DNA from: Treponema primitia ZAS-1
GTDB taxonomy: Bacteria; Spirochaetota; Spirochaetia; Treponematales; Breznakiellaceae
Direction of reading: 5' to 3'
Assembly (NCBI RefSeq): GCF_000297095.1
Contig: NZ_AEEA01000003.1
Span: 1-16,948 of the forward strand
Length of the DNA: 16,948 nt
Below are positions 1 through 6,775 of the stretch, in pieces. The position numbers were made by a program, and so were the translations under genes. Position 1 is the stretch's first letter, and each line of letters starts with the position of its first letter. Under the pieces are notes generated by a model. That model made no database searches. It worked only from the letters and a program-made list of their open reading frames with translations, and had not been told where the DNA came from.

Positions 1-126
1 ACTAAAAGAGAAACAGGAGGGGTTTACTCTCTCCACTCCGCTGCGCTCCGTTCCGGTCGCAAACCCGTCCCTCAACGGCTCAAAGGGGGAGGCGCAGCCC
101 ACGGCCGTAGCCGTGGACCGGAAAGT

Positions 127-161
127 AAAAAAAACACCGGCATCCATGCCGCTGTTTTTTT
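127..161. terminator. bidirectional intrinsic terminator hairpin
   Basis: A run of eight A leads into a stem with arms CGGCAT/ATGCCG. After one C-C mismatch the stem continues with AC/GT and then a seven-A/seven-T pairing. It ends in seven T, so it is U-tailed whichever strand is transcribed. This is the classic shape of a two-way intrinsic terminator. The gene it serves must lie to the left of the window or be one of the decayed sequences around it. Confidence 0.7.
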
Positions 162-339
162 CTCACAGGCGGCGTCCTGCCGCCCCGCCCATACACCACC
201 ACAGAGGGGCGTACTATGCCCACCCAGATTTTCGTCTTCCCATGAAACCCAGCGAACTTCATCTCCCGGCTGATGTAAGACGTAATCTTCACCGCTGATG
301 AAAACCCACTCCCCGCAAACCGTTACATCTATCGGCAAA

Positions 340-715
340 GACCGCCACCCCTTTGGGTAGGCGGCATGAGTCCCTGGTGGAAACTCTTCAAGTCCCCAAA
401 AGGCTTCGCCACTTCTTCCGTAAACCCGCCCATCCCTTCGGGCAGGGCGGGCCTCAGTCCCGAACTGTGTTGCTGCAGATGCGTAAACCACCCCTACGGG
501 GCAGCCTGATTCCCCTAAGTGGTTTCACTGCTTTTTTCGTAAAACCCGCTACCCCTTCGGGGAAACGGACCGTGTCCTGAATTGCGTAGTTACCGATGGA
601 TGAACCGTTCCTTGCGGGAGCCTCCCTCGCCACAAGGCGAGTTCTTGACCGAGGTCCCGAGCAGCATCGCCACCGTTAGGTGTACCACCCCCTACGAGGC
701 GGCCTGATGAATTCC
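340..715. repeat. five diverged copies of a ~35-40 bp hairpin repeat
   Basis: Copies lie at about 340-374, 419-461, 482-514, 538-577 and 682-715. The common plan is CGTAAACC, then a short GC stem closed by a CCCTTCGGG- or CCCCTACGGGG-type loop. Several copies then carry a tail resembling GCCTGATTCCC (CATGAGTCCC, CCTCAGTCCC, CCTGATTCCC, CCTGATGAATTCC). Copies 1 and 2 have longer outer stems (CCGCC/GGCGG and CCCGCCC/GGGCGGG). Spacing is irregular (about 80, 63, 57 and 143 bp), so this is not CRISPR. It could be a REP-like palindromic family or a decayed cassette array. The copies are seen directly; their role is unknown. Confidence 0.5.
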
Positions 716-777
716 ACCCAGCGCCAGCCTGATAATTTTCTAATGTATGGTTAGTGCAGGATAAAATCAATTTTGGG

Positions 778-806
778 AAAGCTCCTATAGGGCTTTTCTT
801 TCTTAT
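778..806 (+). terminator. possible intrinsic terminator (+)
   Basis: AAAGCTC pairs with GGGCTTT (one G-T pair) across a five-base loop, followed by a pyrimidine-rich tail TTCTTTCTT. It would end plus-strand transcription coming from the left part of the window. The stem is short, so this is only a candidate. Confidence 0.45.
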
Positions 807-1234
807 ATACTTTCCCTTTTTTATACCTTTATGCTACACAAAAAGAAGAATACTACATTGTAAAGAATAAAAAGGAGATTTGACCTTAATTCAAATTGAA
901 TTCTTGATTGATATTTTTTATGATAAGGGGGGAGCGTGCGTCCCCTAAAATTGCTCATTTTTGTTAGCCTTGTTATTTTTTAATGCAGCCCTGCCTTACA
1001 GTACCGGAAAATGTCTCATTAAAGACCAGTACAGACTAGTCAAGATAAACACAGCTCACAAGAAAAAAAGAATCCCTGCTTTCTTAATGACCAAAATGGA
1101 AAGGGGCGCGGGGAAACCGGAGACCGTAAATATGCTATGTCCTTGTCTAATTGAAAATGTGGGAGGTATAGGCTTAATAAATGTCTTTATTTTGATAACT
1201 TATTAAGTCTAACCAAACTTTTAAATCGTAACTA

Positions 1235-2671
1235 CTATTCCTTAATCGTAATATTCACCCAATGCCGCGCTTCGCTGGTTCGTTTCTGTCCAATTCCCAG
1301 CTCCTTTAAACGCATCCCAAAGAACTTTTCAGAACAAGCATGTTCATTGTTTTCTTCGCACCAGTCCTGGTAGCATTTGAAAAGCTCTCGTGATCGTATT
1401 CTCACCCCCGGCTTCTGATCACAGCGATCCTTTATGAAGCTGCCGATAATATCCATTTCCTCCCGGTATTCATCGGTAGCATTTTTCACCTCCGCAGGTA
1501 TGGTCAGCCCTTCTGTTTTCCACCGCATGGCCCCTTTAATAAGCCAGTTTAATATTCCTGAAGATTCAGCAATAAGTTTATCCCCTAAATGCAGATCCCT
1601 TTTTGATTCGTCAATCGTGGTATTAAAGGGGATAGTTCTGATCCGCCGCCAAATCCCATGATCGGTCCCGCTGATTGTTGGCTTATGGTTTGTGGCCATA
1701 AATATCTTGAAAGTCGGAAAGAAATCAAAATATTCCCCGTATAGGAACCGGGCGGTCATCCGGTCATTGCCGGTGATCTGTTTAATCAGGGATTCCGACA
1801 ATCTCCGTCCCTGTTCCGCTTCTGTGGTAGCAACAAAATGCATACCCCGGAGGTGGGCAATGTCATTGCTGATTCCATCCCCTTGCCGCCGCATAAAAGT
1901 CTCAGTTGGGGTAGAAGTCGCATAATCCCCCAGGACATGCATGATCACATTGATACAGGTACTTTTACCGTTTGCGCCATTGCCGATAAGGATAAACATG
2001 ACCTGCTCACTGGTGTCGCCCGTTATACCCCAACCAAGGGCGGTTTGCCAAAAGCTAACCAACCCACCTTTAAACTCCATTATTTCCCGGATAAATTGCT
2101 CCCAGAGGGGACATTCTGCCGCAGGCTCATACGAGACGTTTGCCATCTTGGTGATAAAGTCTTCCTGCCGGTGTCCCCGGAATTCTCCGGTGGTCACCTG
2201 TATCGTCCCATTTTTGACATTGAGCAAAAAAGGATCTTTATCCAAATCATTCACTTCAATGTTCAGCTTGGGAATAAGGCTTGCCGCTTTGATAAAGGCT
2301 TCACGCCGCCGCGTCGATTCACTCTGTATTGCCGCCTTTTCAATAACGTCTTTTTCATGGTAATCGACGGTTTTTAGAATTTCATCATAGATAGAGCGGA
2401 TCATTTCTAAACCTTTTTGATGAATCAAAGCGCCCTTGTCTACTTTCCAGTAGGAACCATTCCAGACCAGCCATTTTTTCCATTCCGGGACATACCGAAT
2501 ATCTGTACCGTACTTTTCCATAAGCCGTTCGGCATTGGTCGCATCGGTAAATTGAAACAACCCTGCTTTAAGCATATGAACCCGGAATAAATCGTTGTCC
2601 TGTTCCTGGATATTCCTTTTTTCGTGGAATTCTGCGGCGGTATGCGGCGCATAATTTGTGTCGTAACTCAT
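1235..2671 (-). CDS. D5/P4-type phage/plasmid helicase (primase C-terminal part)
   Basis: Superfamily 3-type AAA+ replicative helicase of phages, plasmids and satellites, which opens the origin of the element. From the chosen start (478 residues) there is an N-terminal D5_N-like region (NAERLMEKYG, then WKKWLVWNG at about 64-72). Walker A follows (GNGANGKST at about 230-238), then an acidic Walker B-like stretch (HFVATTEAEQG), the conserved TNHKP and the arginine-rich GIWRRIRTIPF. A winged-helix-like C-terminus ends the protein. No archaeo-eukaryotic primase or TOPRIM domain precedes the helicase, so the protein is shorter than the full P4 alpha type and probably only a helicase. The ATG at 2671 is chosen because AGGAGGG lies 6 bases upstream and the ATG overlaps the upstream stop as TAATG, implying translational coupling. 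The frame is open further upstream but has no comparable start there. Confidence 0.85.
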   Translation of the reverse strand: MSYDTNYAPHTAAEFHEKRNIQEQDNDLFRVHMLKAGLFQFTDATNAERLMEKYGTDIRYVPEWKKWLVWNGSYWKVDKGALIHQKGLEMIRSIYDEILKTVDYHEKDVIEKAAIQSESTRRREAFIKAASLIPKLNIEVNDLDKDPFLLNVKNGTIQVTTGEFRGHRQEDFITKMANVSYEPAAECPLWEQFIREIMEFKGGLVSFWQTALGWGITGDTSEQVMFILIGNGANGKSTCINVIMHVLGDYATSTPTETFMRRQGDGISNDIAHLRGMHFVATTEAEQGRRLSESLIKQITGNDRMTARFLYGEYFDFFPTFKIFMATNHKPTISGTDHGIWRRIRTIPFNTTIDESKRDLHLGDKLIAESSGILNWLIKGAMRWKTEGLTIPAEVKNATDEYREEMDIIGSFIKDRCDQKPGVRIRSRELFKCYQDWCEENNEHACSEKFFGMRLKELGIGQKRTSEARHWVNITIKE

Positions 2672-3006
2672 TAAAATCCCTCCTTTGCCAGTACGGCGCA
2701 ATACATCTTGAAAAAATAACACATCTGATCAAGGGCTATTTCTTTTGTGACCGGAGGCATATTGGTCTGAACCCGCCTTTTTGTTTCGTATAAAAGAAAG
2801 AGGCTTCCGGCCTTGGCTGCCCACTCCTCATTGATGAAATAAGCCAGCCCCCGGTAAACATCATCAGGCGGATCAATATGCTTTTGTCTAAACATATTCA
2901 TTACCGCCTTGGCCATAATCGTTTCTTCCGTGAGGAAGTCAGATAAAATCCTTCGTTCCTTCCTCGTTTTGAAACGATGCTTTTCCATTGGATTAGCAAA
3001 TCTCAT
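2671..3006 (-). CDS. hypothetical protein of integrative element
   Basis: I do not recognise this 111-residue protein. It starts MRFANPMEKHRFKTRKER, is basic at the N-terminus and helical in character, with an aromatic, hydrophobic C-terminal third (QMCYFFKMYCAVLAKEGF). No catalytic motif is visible. The ATG at 3006 is preferred over the ATG at 3039 because GGAG stands about 6 bases before it. The later start also leaves a 13-base gap after the upstream gene rather than an overlap. Its stop overlaps the helicase start as TAATG, so the two are translated together. By position it could be a helicase partner, loader or copy-control protein, but nothing in the sequence proves this. Confidence 0.65.
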   Translation of the reverse strand: MRFANPMEKHRFKTRKERRILSDFLTEETIMAKAVMNMFRQKHIDPPDDVYRGLAYFINEEWAAKAGSLFLLYETKRRVQTNMPPVTKEIALDQMCYFFKMYCAVLAKEGF

Positions 3007-3019
3007 GGTATTCTCCGTT

Positions 3020-3223
3020 TCATTTGTCACTTCCGTCATATAGATGGCTCACTTCACGCGTGGTCAGAAGCCGCTGCAGGTGATAATCCCGAAAGGTCAG
3101 CTCAAAACGAATCTTCCCATGGGGCGGAATCATTTCGAGTTCCTTGGCGATGTCCGTTTTAATTTGGTCGAACAGGGTTTCGGCGTTGGAGATTACTTCT
3201 GTCAGACCTCTGGTCTGCCGCAT
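3020..3223 (-). CDS. small hypothetical protein of integrative element
   Basis: This 67-residue protein begins MRQTRGLTEVISNAETLF. It is charged, probably mostly helical, and has no membrane segment or recognisable motif. The start is supported by a full AGGAGG seven bases upstream of the ATG at 3223. The gene overlaps the end of the AlpA-like gene by 22 bases and is followed after 13 bases by the next gene, so it is a middle member of a four-gene operon. The strong ribosome binding site and tight packing argue for a real gene; its function is unknown. Confidence 0.6.
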   Translation of the reverse strand: MRQTRGLTEVISNAETLFDQIKTDIAKELEMIPPHGKIRFELTFRDYHLQRLLTTREVSHLYDGSDK

Positions 3224-3405
3224 TGCTGCGCCTCCTGAACCGAAGGGACCCGGACAGTGGTGATAAATTGGGTAAGGTCATCTTCGGTAAACCGATAGAC
3301 ACCGCCAATTTTCCGGTAGGGGATACGCCGCAGACGGATCAGACGGCGTACCGTTACTTCGGAGATACCCAGTTCTCCAGCTGCCTGTTTAATGTTTAGT
3401 AACAT
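3202..3405 (-). CDS. AlpA/excisionase-like helix-turn-helix protein
   Basis: A 67-residue DNA-binding protein of the HTH_17/MerR-like excisionase class. It begins MLLNIKQAAGELGISEVTVR, the usual pattern in which the protein recognises a tagged helix-turn-helix. The basic stretch RRLIRLRRIPYRKIGG then leads to the YRFTEDDLTQFI wing, all within the first 50 residues. Family members act as recombination directionality factors or as activators of the element's operon. GGAGG lies about seven bases before the ATG. It is the first gene of the minus-strand operon that ends with the helicase, and it sits between the operon and the non-coding block downstream of the integrase. This position suits a switch between integration and replication. 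The role is inferred from the family. Confidence 0.8.
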   Translation of the reverse strand: MLLNIKQAAGELGISEVTVRRLIRLRRIPYRKIGGVYRFTEDDLTQFITTVRVPSVQEAQQCGRPEV

Positions 3406-4035
3406 ACGTTTTCCTCCAAATGGTTATCTAAAAAATCCTGCCCTCCATACAGGTAATCCTTGCAGGGTTTTCCCTAATTGATAAGTATTACATGGTTATT
3501 TTAAACCTCCTCTATCGCTCTATACTCTACGTAAAAAGTGCAATTATATAAAACACATATCATTTCCGATCACCATTATTATCCTTCCGAATTTATTCCG
3601 GACAAACCACCTGTGGAGGTGATTTATTTCTTAGATACTAAATTAAGCCACTTCGCCTTATATGGAAAGTTCACAAAGGTAACTTTTCACAACCTTGTAT
3701 AAAAATATGGGTTAGGGTTAAAAAAATTGCTTTACTATGTTATTTTATTGATCGAATGCTCGTAGGTATTACGCCCTTGCCTGGCTATCGGCTCGGTCTG
3801 AAAAGGCAGCAATTATAGCCATGAAAGGGTATATAAGCGCCGCGAGAGTTGGAGGATAGTTACCTTTTTCATAAATTGCATACTTTGCAGGAGGAAAAGG
3901 CAGCAGGCTTGCAAAATACCCTGATTAGTCCGGGGTGTTGGCGGCTCATTTTGGGGACAGTTTCGGAAAAGACCTAGACATAAAAGAGAACCGGCACCGC
4001 AAAATGCGAGGCCGATTCAATTACACATCCTTCGC
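3406..4035. other. non-coding block between integrase and replication operon
   Basis: About 630 AT-rich bases with no supportable gene. Visible structure includes an imperfect 8-bp dyad at 3664-3688 (GGAAAGTT/AACTTTTC), a 5-bp hairpin CACCT/AGGTG at 3608-3621, and three TTCCG motifs within 3564-3600. There is also an eight-base repeat ATGGTTAT at 3420 and 3492. A perfect TATAAT reads on the minus strand at 3543-3548 but lacks a good -35 box; it could start the AlpA operon transcript. In P4-type elements the replication origin and the operon control often occupy such a block, but no clear iteron array is present. Confidence 0.4.
3981..4020 (-). terminator. candidate integrase terminator
   Basis: Just past the integrase stop on the minus strand, CGGC and TGCG-type arms form a stem (3992-4001 with 4005-4014) with two internal mismatches and a three-base loop. 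A T-rich tail (TTCTCTTTTA) follows. The position and tail fit an intrinsic terminator; the internal mismatches weaken it. Confidence 0.45.
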
Positions 4036-5391
4036 TTATGCCCCTTTTTGTTCCGGAAACTTTAAAATGCCCCCGAATACTTCGCGCCCAACATTGCTGA
4101 CTTCCTTGATGTTATCTTCGGTAATATGGTCGGCGTATTGGTCAAAGACTGCACGGCTCTTATGCCCGGTAATACGGGTTAGCTGCTCCGCAGTCATCCG
4201 ATCACTCATCCGCGCCGCCCAATAGTGCCGCCAACTGTGGAAAACGATATTCCGCGCCTTCCGGTCAATTTTTTCCTGTTCCCGGCCTTCTTTTTCAAAC
4301 TTCTCATTCAGTTTTTCAATTGCGTCATGGAGACCGTCAAGAATCAAATCATCCTGACAGGGCTTGTCATTGGTTAGGCTGTAGAAAATATAGGCGCCTT
4401 TTCCATGCAGGGTTTCCGCTTCATCAGCAAGCGCCAGTAGTTCGGCTTTTATTTCGGGGTACAAAGGGGCTTTGCGTTCATCGCCATTCTTTGGGGTTTT
4501 AAGTCCGTCCAGGCGACTATAGGAATGGCGGATATGCAGGCTTTGCTCCCCGATATCCTCACGCCGCAGCGCCAGAATCTCCCCAGATCTCATCCCGGTA
4601 GTTGCCGCCACCTTATTTGCCAAATATGCACGCTTTTCCGTCCATTCAAGATTGAATATAGCCACGGCTTCATTTTCGGTTAGGATCCCCCGCTTTGCAG
4701 GTTTCCCGCTAAACCGGGCAATGCCCTTGCAGGGGTCAAGCGGAATATACCCCTCTTGGGCAGCATACGAAAGGGCGGAAGTACCCAAGACCATTATCCC
4801 GTTTATGGTTGAGGGGCTACGTCCGGTATCTGAAAGGCCAAGGCTAAATATTTTGATATCCTGCCGGGTGATACTATTCAATGCCCGATCCTTGAAAAAG
4901 GGTTCCCAGTAGTTTATCACCCGGCCATGGTTTAACATGCAGTGATGCCGCCCGATACTATGCCCATGGGCAAGTTTATCCCGGACATAGGGGCTTTTTT
5001 CATAGTCCCAGAATTCCTTGAGATAATCAATAAATTTGACATTTCCCTTTCCGGTTGGAACAACCGGAATATCTATCAAACCTTTGGCTTTGAGCGCCAC
5101 CACGATGGCAAAGGCGTCATCCCGTTCCAGGACGGCCTTTTTGATAGCCGAAAGAATCCCGGCCCGGTCTGCAACAACGCTTATGGGCTTGTTTTTGGAA
5201 CTTTCCGTCCCGGCCAGATAGCCCGGCTGCTTAACCACGGGTAAGCCGTCTTTGAGCCAGTCGGCTACTACCAAAAGGGCTTCGTCCCGTGTCCGCTTGC
5301 CCGTACTCCGCGCATTGAGCTTGACCCCGGCGGTCGTTATAAGCTCGGCGTAAAACACCGAGCCCCGCTTATGCAAATAAAACCTGCGCAT
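4036..5391 (-). CDS. int: site-specific tyrosine recombinase (integrase)
   Basis: Catalyses integration and, with a directionality factor, excision of the element at the tRNA-Tyr site. It has an N-terminal arm-binding region (MRRFYLHKRGSVFYAEL) and a SAM-like core-binding domain around residues 120-230. The catalytic domain has the first arginine in TTGMRSGEILALRRED, the HSWRHYWAARM box (H-x-x-R), the second histidine in ITGHKS and the nucleophile tyrosine in FDQYADH. All expected catalytic residues are therefore present and the protein is likely active. The ATG at 5391 is preferred over the one nine bases upstream because the AAAGGATGGGG Shine-Dalgarno stretch overlaps the first ATG and is properly spaced from the second. 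At 451 residues it is full length for a tRNA-targeting integrase. It reads away from the tRNA fragment at 5538, the usual arrangement. Confidence 0.9.
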   Translation of the reverse strand: MRRFYLHKRGSVFYAELITTAGVKLNARSTGKRTRDEALLVVADWLKDGLPVVKQPGYLAGTESSKNKPISVVADRAGILSAIKKAVLERDDAFAIVVALKAKGLIDIPVVPTGKGNVKFIDYLKEFWDYEKSPYVRDKLAHGHSIGRHHCMLNHGRVINYWEPFFKDRALNSITRQDIKIFSLGLSDTGRSPSTINGIMVLGTSALSYAAQEGYIPLDPCKGIARFSGKPAKRGILTENEAVAIFNLEWTEKRAYLANKVAATTGMRSGEILALRREDIGEQSLHIRHSYSRLDGLKTPKNGDERKAPLYPEIKAELLALADEAETLHGKGAYIFYSLTNDKPCQDDLILDGLHDAIEKLNEKFEKEGREQEKIDRKARNIVFHSWRHYWAARMSDRMTAEQLTRITGHKSRAVFDQYADHITEDNIKEVSNVGREVFGGILKFPEQKGA

Positions 5392-5415
5392 AAACCCCAT
5401 CCTTTGGGAAAAGGC

Positions 5416-5451
5416 CGGACTTTAGTCCGCTTTCTCATACCTTTTCTCATA
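5416..5451. promoter_or_regulatory. hairpin and paired repeats upstream of integrase
   Basis: CGGAC-TTTA-GTCCG (5416-5429) is followed at once by two copies of TTTCTCATA spaced 12 bases apart (5431-5439 and 5443-5451). They lie between the attachment site and the integrase start. They could be arm-type integrase sites or an autoregulatory element. No function is proven. Confidence 0.35.
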
Positions 5452-5504
5452 GCGATTTGATTGATGCGCAGGTTTTACCTGTAGCATTCTCTCTTTACAG
5501 TTTG

Positions 5505-5529
5505 TAATTCCTTGTAACACAAGGAATTA
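5505..5529. promoter_or_regulatory. perfect 11-bp inverted repeat beside attachment site
   Basis: TAATTCCTTGT and ACAAGGAATTA flank a three-base centre, with no mismatch. The repeat lies nine bases from the tRNA-Tyr fragment, on the integrase side. No U-run follows on either strand, so a plain terminator is unlikely. A binding site for integrase or for a directionality factor is the better guess. Confidence 0.4.
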
Positions 5530-5537
5530 ACTCACTT

Positions 5538-5588
5538 TGGGGAGTGAAGGATTCGAACCTACGAAGGCTGAGCCAACAGATTTACAGT
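5538..5588 (-). tRNA. tRNA-Tyr 3' fragment (attachment-site duplicate, not functional)
   Basis: Read on the minus strand, the fragment starts in the anticodon loop (ACTGTAAATCTG, anticodon GTA) and runs through a variable arm. It then has a T-arm with GGTTCGAATCC and a 3' acceptor half ACTCCCC plus the discriminator A. Upstream of the anticodon loop the sequence no longer pairs: the bases before CTGTAAA do not match TCTGT. The 5' half of a tRNA is therefore missing. No CCA is encoded. Such 3' halves are left when an element integrates at the anticodon loop of a tRNA gene. The T-stem has one T-T mismatch, which fits a non-selected copy. Confidence 0.8.
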
Positions 5589-5696
5589 GTCGGTTACAGC
5601 ACCCATCTAAGCCTATTGCGACTTATTTTGGACCATTATGACCCAGTATTTCAAAAAGTCAAGGCCGGAATGACCCATTTAAGGGGATTCAAGCCT

Positions 5697-5749
5697 ACCA
5701 AAGCATACCCTGAACCAAAATCTATGTGCCACTTTTATGTGCCACTTTT
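5697..5749. repeat. attachment-type repeats: 25-bp repeat copy 1 plus 13-bp tandem repeat
   Basis: Bases 5697-5721 are identical to 6637-6661 (25 bp, key part AAGCATACCCTGAACC), and similarity continues with few mismatches for about 15 more bases. Within that extension the 13-mer ATGTGCCACTTTT occurs twice head-to-tail (5724-5736 and 5737-5749). Repeated GTGCCA-type motifs near an integrase core site suggest arm-binding sites of a tyrosine recombinase. The repeats are seen directly; the role is inferred. Confidence 0.6.
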
Positions 5750-5830
5750 TGGGGGGACACATCTGTTTGTAACCAGGGATTCAGTCATTCTTGACTTCAC
5801 CGGTGCCCAAGGGTCAATTCGATTTTCCTA

Positions 5831-5859
5831 TTGCCGGGAGTAAAAAAAGAAGGTATACT
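5831..5859 (+). promoter_or_regulatory. promoter of toxin-antitoxin operon
   Basis: TTGCCG at 5831-5836 and TATACT at 5854-5859 are separated by 17 bases. The -10 box overlaps the small palindrome GTATAC. Transcription would begin only a few bases before the AAGAGG ribosome binding site, so the leader is very short. Overlap of promoter and palindrome fits autoregulation by the antitoxin, as is usual for such modules. Confidence 0.5.
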
Positions 5860-5878
5860 AATAATTAAGAGGCATTTT

Positions 5879-6145
5879 GTGTCAGATACATACCAGTTGA
5901 CCATTGAACTTCCTCAAACCGTAAAAGACATGCTACCCGATGCTGCAGAGGAAGCGAAACGACTAATCGCAATGAAGCTCTATCAGAATGGCGGCGTAAG
6001 TGTCGCCTGGGCGGCAGAAGTCGCTGGTATGAATCGATATTCCTTTGCTGACCTCCTTGCAGATAATAATATCCCCATACGGCAGCAGACTTTAGAGCAA
6101 GTAATGGCTGATGTGGAATCCCTTAAGCAGCTAAGGGACAAGTAG
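5879..6145 (+). CDS. UPF0175-family antitoxin
   Basis: An 88-residue antitoxin and probable DNA-binding regulator. The family pattern is clear: the EAKRLIAMKLYQNGGVSVAW stretch, then AAEVAGMNRYSFADLLADNN and IPI. This corresponds to a ribbon/helix DNA-binding region with an AAE-AGM helix-turn-helix, and a C-terminal tail (QVMADVESLKQLRDK) expected to wrap the toxin. The GTG at 5879 is chosen because AAGAGG lies six bases upstream; a longer frame back to a TTG at 5831 would run through the promoter. The stop overlaps the toxin start as TAGTG, so translation is coupled and the antitoxin is made first. The partner gene confirms the module type. Confidence 0.8.
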   Translation: MSDTYQLTIELPQTVKDMLPDAAEEAKRLIAMKLYQNGGVSVAWAAEVAGMNRYSFADLLADNNIPIRQQTLEQVMADVESLKQLRDK

Positions 6146-6621
6146 TGCTCGTAGTCGCTGATACGGGGCCGCTTATATCCCTATCTGTAATCGGTCAGCT
6201 CAATCTTCTGGATGCGTTATATTTCAATATAGCGATACCCGAAGCAGTCTGGCATGAACTTGAGAGCTATATTGATAGACTATCCATTCCTGATGCAAGG
6301 CGTTTCCAAAAAAATGTCATCCCGATCAAGGAATACAAGGTTATAAATACTAAACTTGGGCTCGGGGAAAAAGAAGCTATTCTTTTATATGACCAAATTC
6401 ACGCAGATCGTTTGCTTGTTGAGGATAATGAGGCCCGTTTATTTGCAGAATCAAGAGGCATTCGTTGCACCGGAACTCTGGCTGTATTGATTGATGCAAA
6501 AGATGAACATCTTATTCCTGAACTCCGCTCACTTTTCGCTGAACTCCTCATAAAGGGCCGTTATTTTTCAAAGGATTTCCTCAATCAAATCCTTCATACT
6601 AAGAACGAAACCCCATTATAG
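6145..6621 (+). CDS. DUF3368 PIN-domain toxin
   Basis: A 158-residue PIN-like nuclease, predicted to cleave RNA when released by its antitoxin. The acidic residues expected of the fold are visible: D6 in VVADTGPLISL, the glutamates around position 75 in LGLGEKEAI, and D94 in LLVEDNEAR, followed by the GTLAVLIDAK strand-helix unit. The IPEAVWHELE segment is typical of the family. Translation starts at a GTG sharing one base with the antitoxin stop. The gene appears intact. No terminator is visible behind it; the second 25-bp repeat starts 16 bases after its stop. Confidence 0.8.
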   Translation: MLVVADTGPLISLSVIGQLNLLDALYFNIAIPEAVWHELESYIDRLSIPDARRFQKNVIPIKEYKVINTKLGLGEKEAILLYDQIHADRLLVEDNEARLFAESRGIRCTGTLAVLIDAKDEHLIPELRSLFAELLIKGRYFSKDFLNQILHTKNETPL

Positions 6622-6636
6622 AGTATTACTGCGTCA

Positions 6637-6677
6637 ACCAAAGCATACCCTGAACCAAAATTCATGTACCAATTTTT
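6637..6677. repeat. 25-bp repeat copy 2 (940 bp from copy 1)
   Basis: This is an exact copy of 5697-5721 at 6637-6661. A degenerate extension (ATGTACCAATTTT in place of ATGTGCCACTTTT) runs to about 6677. The two copies are in direct orientation and enclose the toxin-antitoxin operon, so the pair marks the ends of a segment that was inserted or duplicated as a unit. Confidence 0.65.
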
Positions 6678-6775
6678 TAGTTTCTTTCTGGTACCGCTGG
6701 TTTTATTCAAACTTGAAATTCACGGATTTTCCCATGCTTTAAGGTCATTCCGGACTGCGGCCATAAAATCCTTAT

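Larger units (their letters stand above)
1..1234. other. gene-free region rich in GC hairpins, then AT-rich
   Basis: I find no reading frame here that I would defend as a gene. Bases 1-770 are GC-rich and crowded with short perfect hairpins, for example CCACGGC/GCCGTGG at 99-116 and CTCGCC/GGCGAG at 626-641, plus the repeat family listed separately. A minus-strand frame over roughly 72-491 is open for 139 codons but has no convincing start signal, and its C-terminal part is encoded by the terminator hairpin. It may be decayed coding DNA. Bases 780-1234 are AT-rich, with a 15-bp palindrome at 888-902 (AATTCAA-A-TTGAATT). This is the downstream side of the minus-strand helicase gene, and I see no clear terminator for that gene. 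Confidence 0.5.
1235..5588 (-). mobile_element. integrative element segment (P4/satellite-like) at tRNA-Tyr
   Basis: Integrase, an AlpA-like regulator, two small proteins and a D5/P4-type helicase are all on the minus strand. The integrase reads away from a tRNA-Tyr 3' fragment at 5538-5588. Integrase next to a tRNA plus a P4-family helicase is the standard content of phage satellites and small integrative elements. The far attachment site is not in the window: I find no second copy of the tRNA 3' sequence to the left, so the left limit given is only the last recognisable gene. No capsid, portal, terminase or conjugation gene is seen, which fits a satellite or a decayed element rather than a complete prophage. 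Confidence 0.65.

Noticed and set aside
72..491. Minus-strand 139-codon frame
   Set aside because: It runs through a terminator hairpin and several repeat units, and its start has no clear ribosome binding site. It could be decayed coding DNA but not a gene I can defend.
340..715. CRISPR or integron attC array
   Set aside because: Units are diverged and unevenly spaced, with no unique equal-length spacers. A single GTTAGGT at 675-681 matches the attC core, but no partner RYYYAAC site was found.
961..1206. Plus-strand 81-codon frame beginning MLALLFFNAALPYS
   Set aside because: It begins at a TTG without a ribosome binding site and shows no motif; treated as non-coding.
3490..3515. AGGAGG followed by ATGTAA (start-stop mini ORF) on the minus strand
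   Set aside because: The spacing of about 12 bases is too long for a normal ribosome binding site, and nothing else supports it.
3706..3718. GGGTTAGGGTTA, two telomere-type repeats
   Set aside because: Only two units in AT-rich bacterial DNA; chance is sufficient.
5544..5843. Plus-strand 99-codon frame across the tRNA fragment
   Set aside because: It translates the complement of the tRNA 3' half and the repeat region, a common false ORF; no ribosome binding site.
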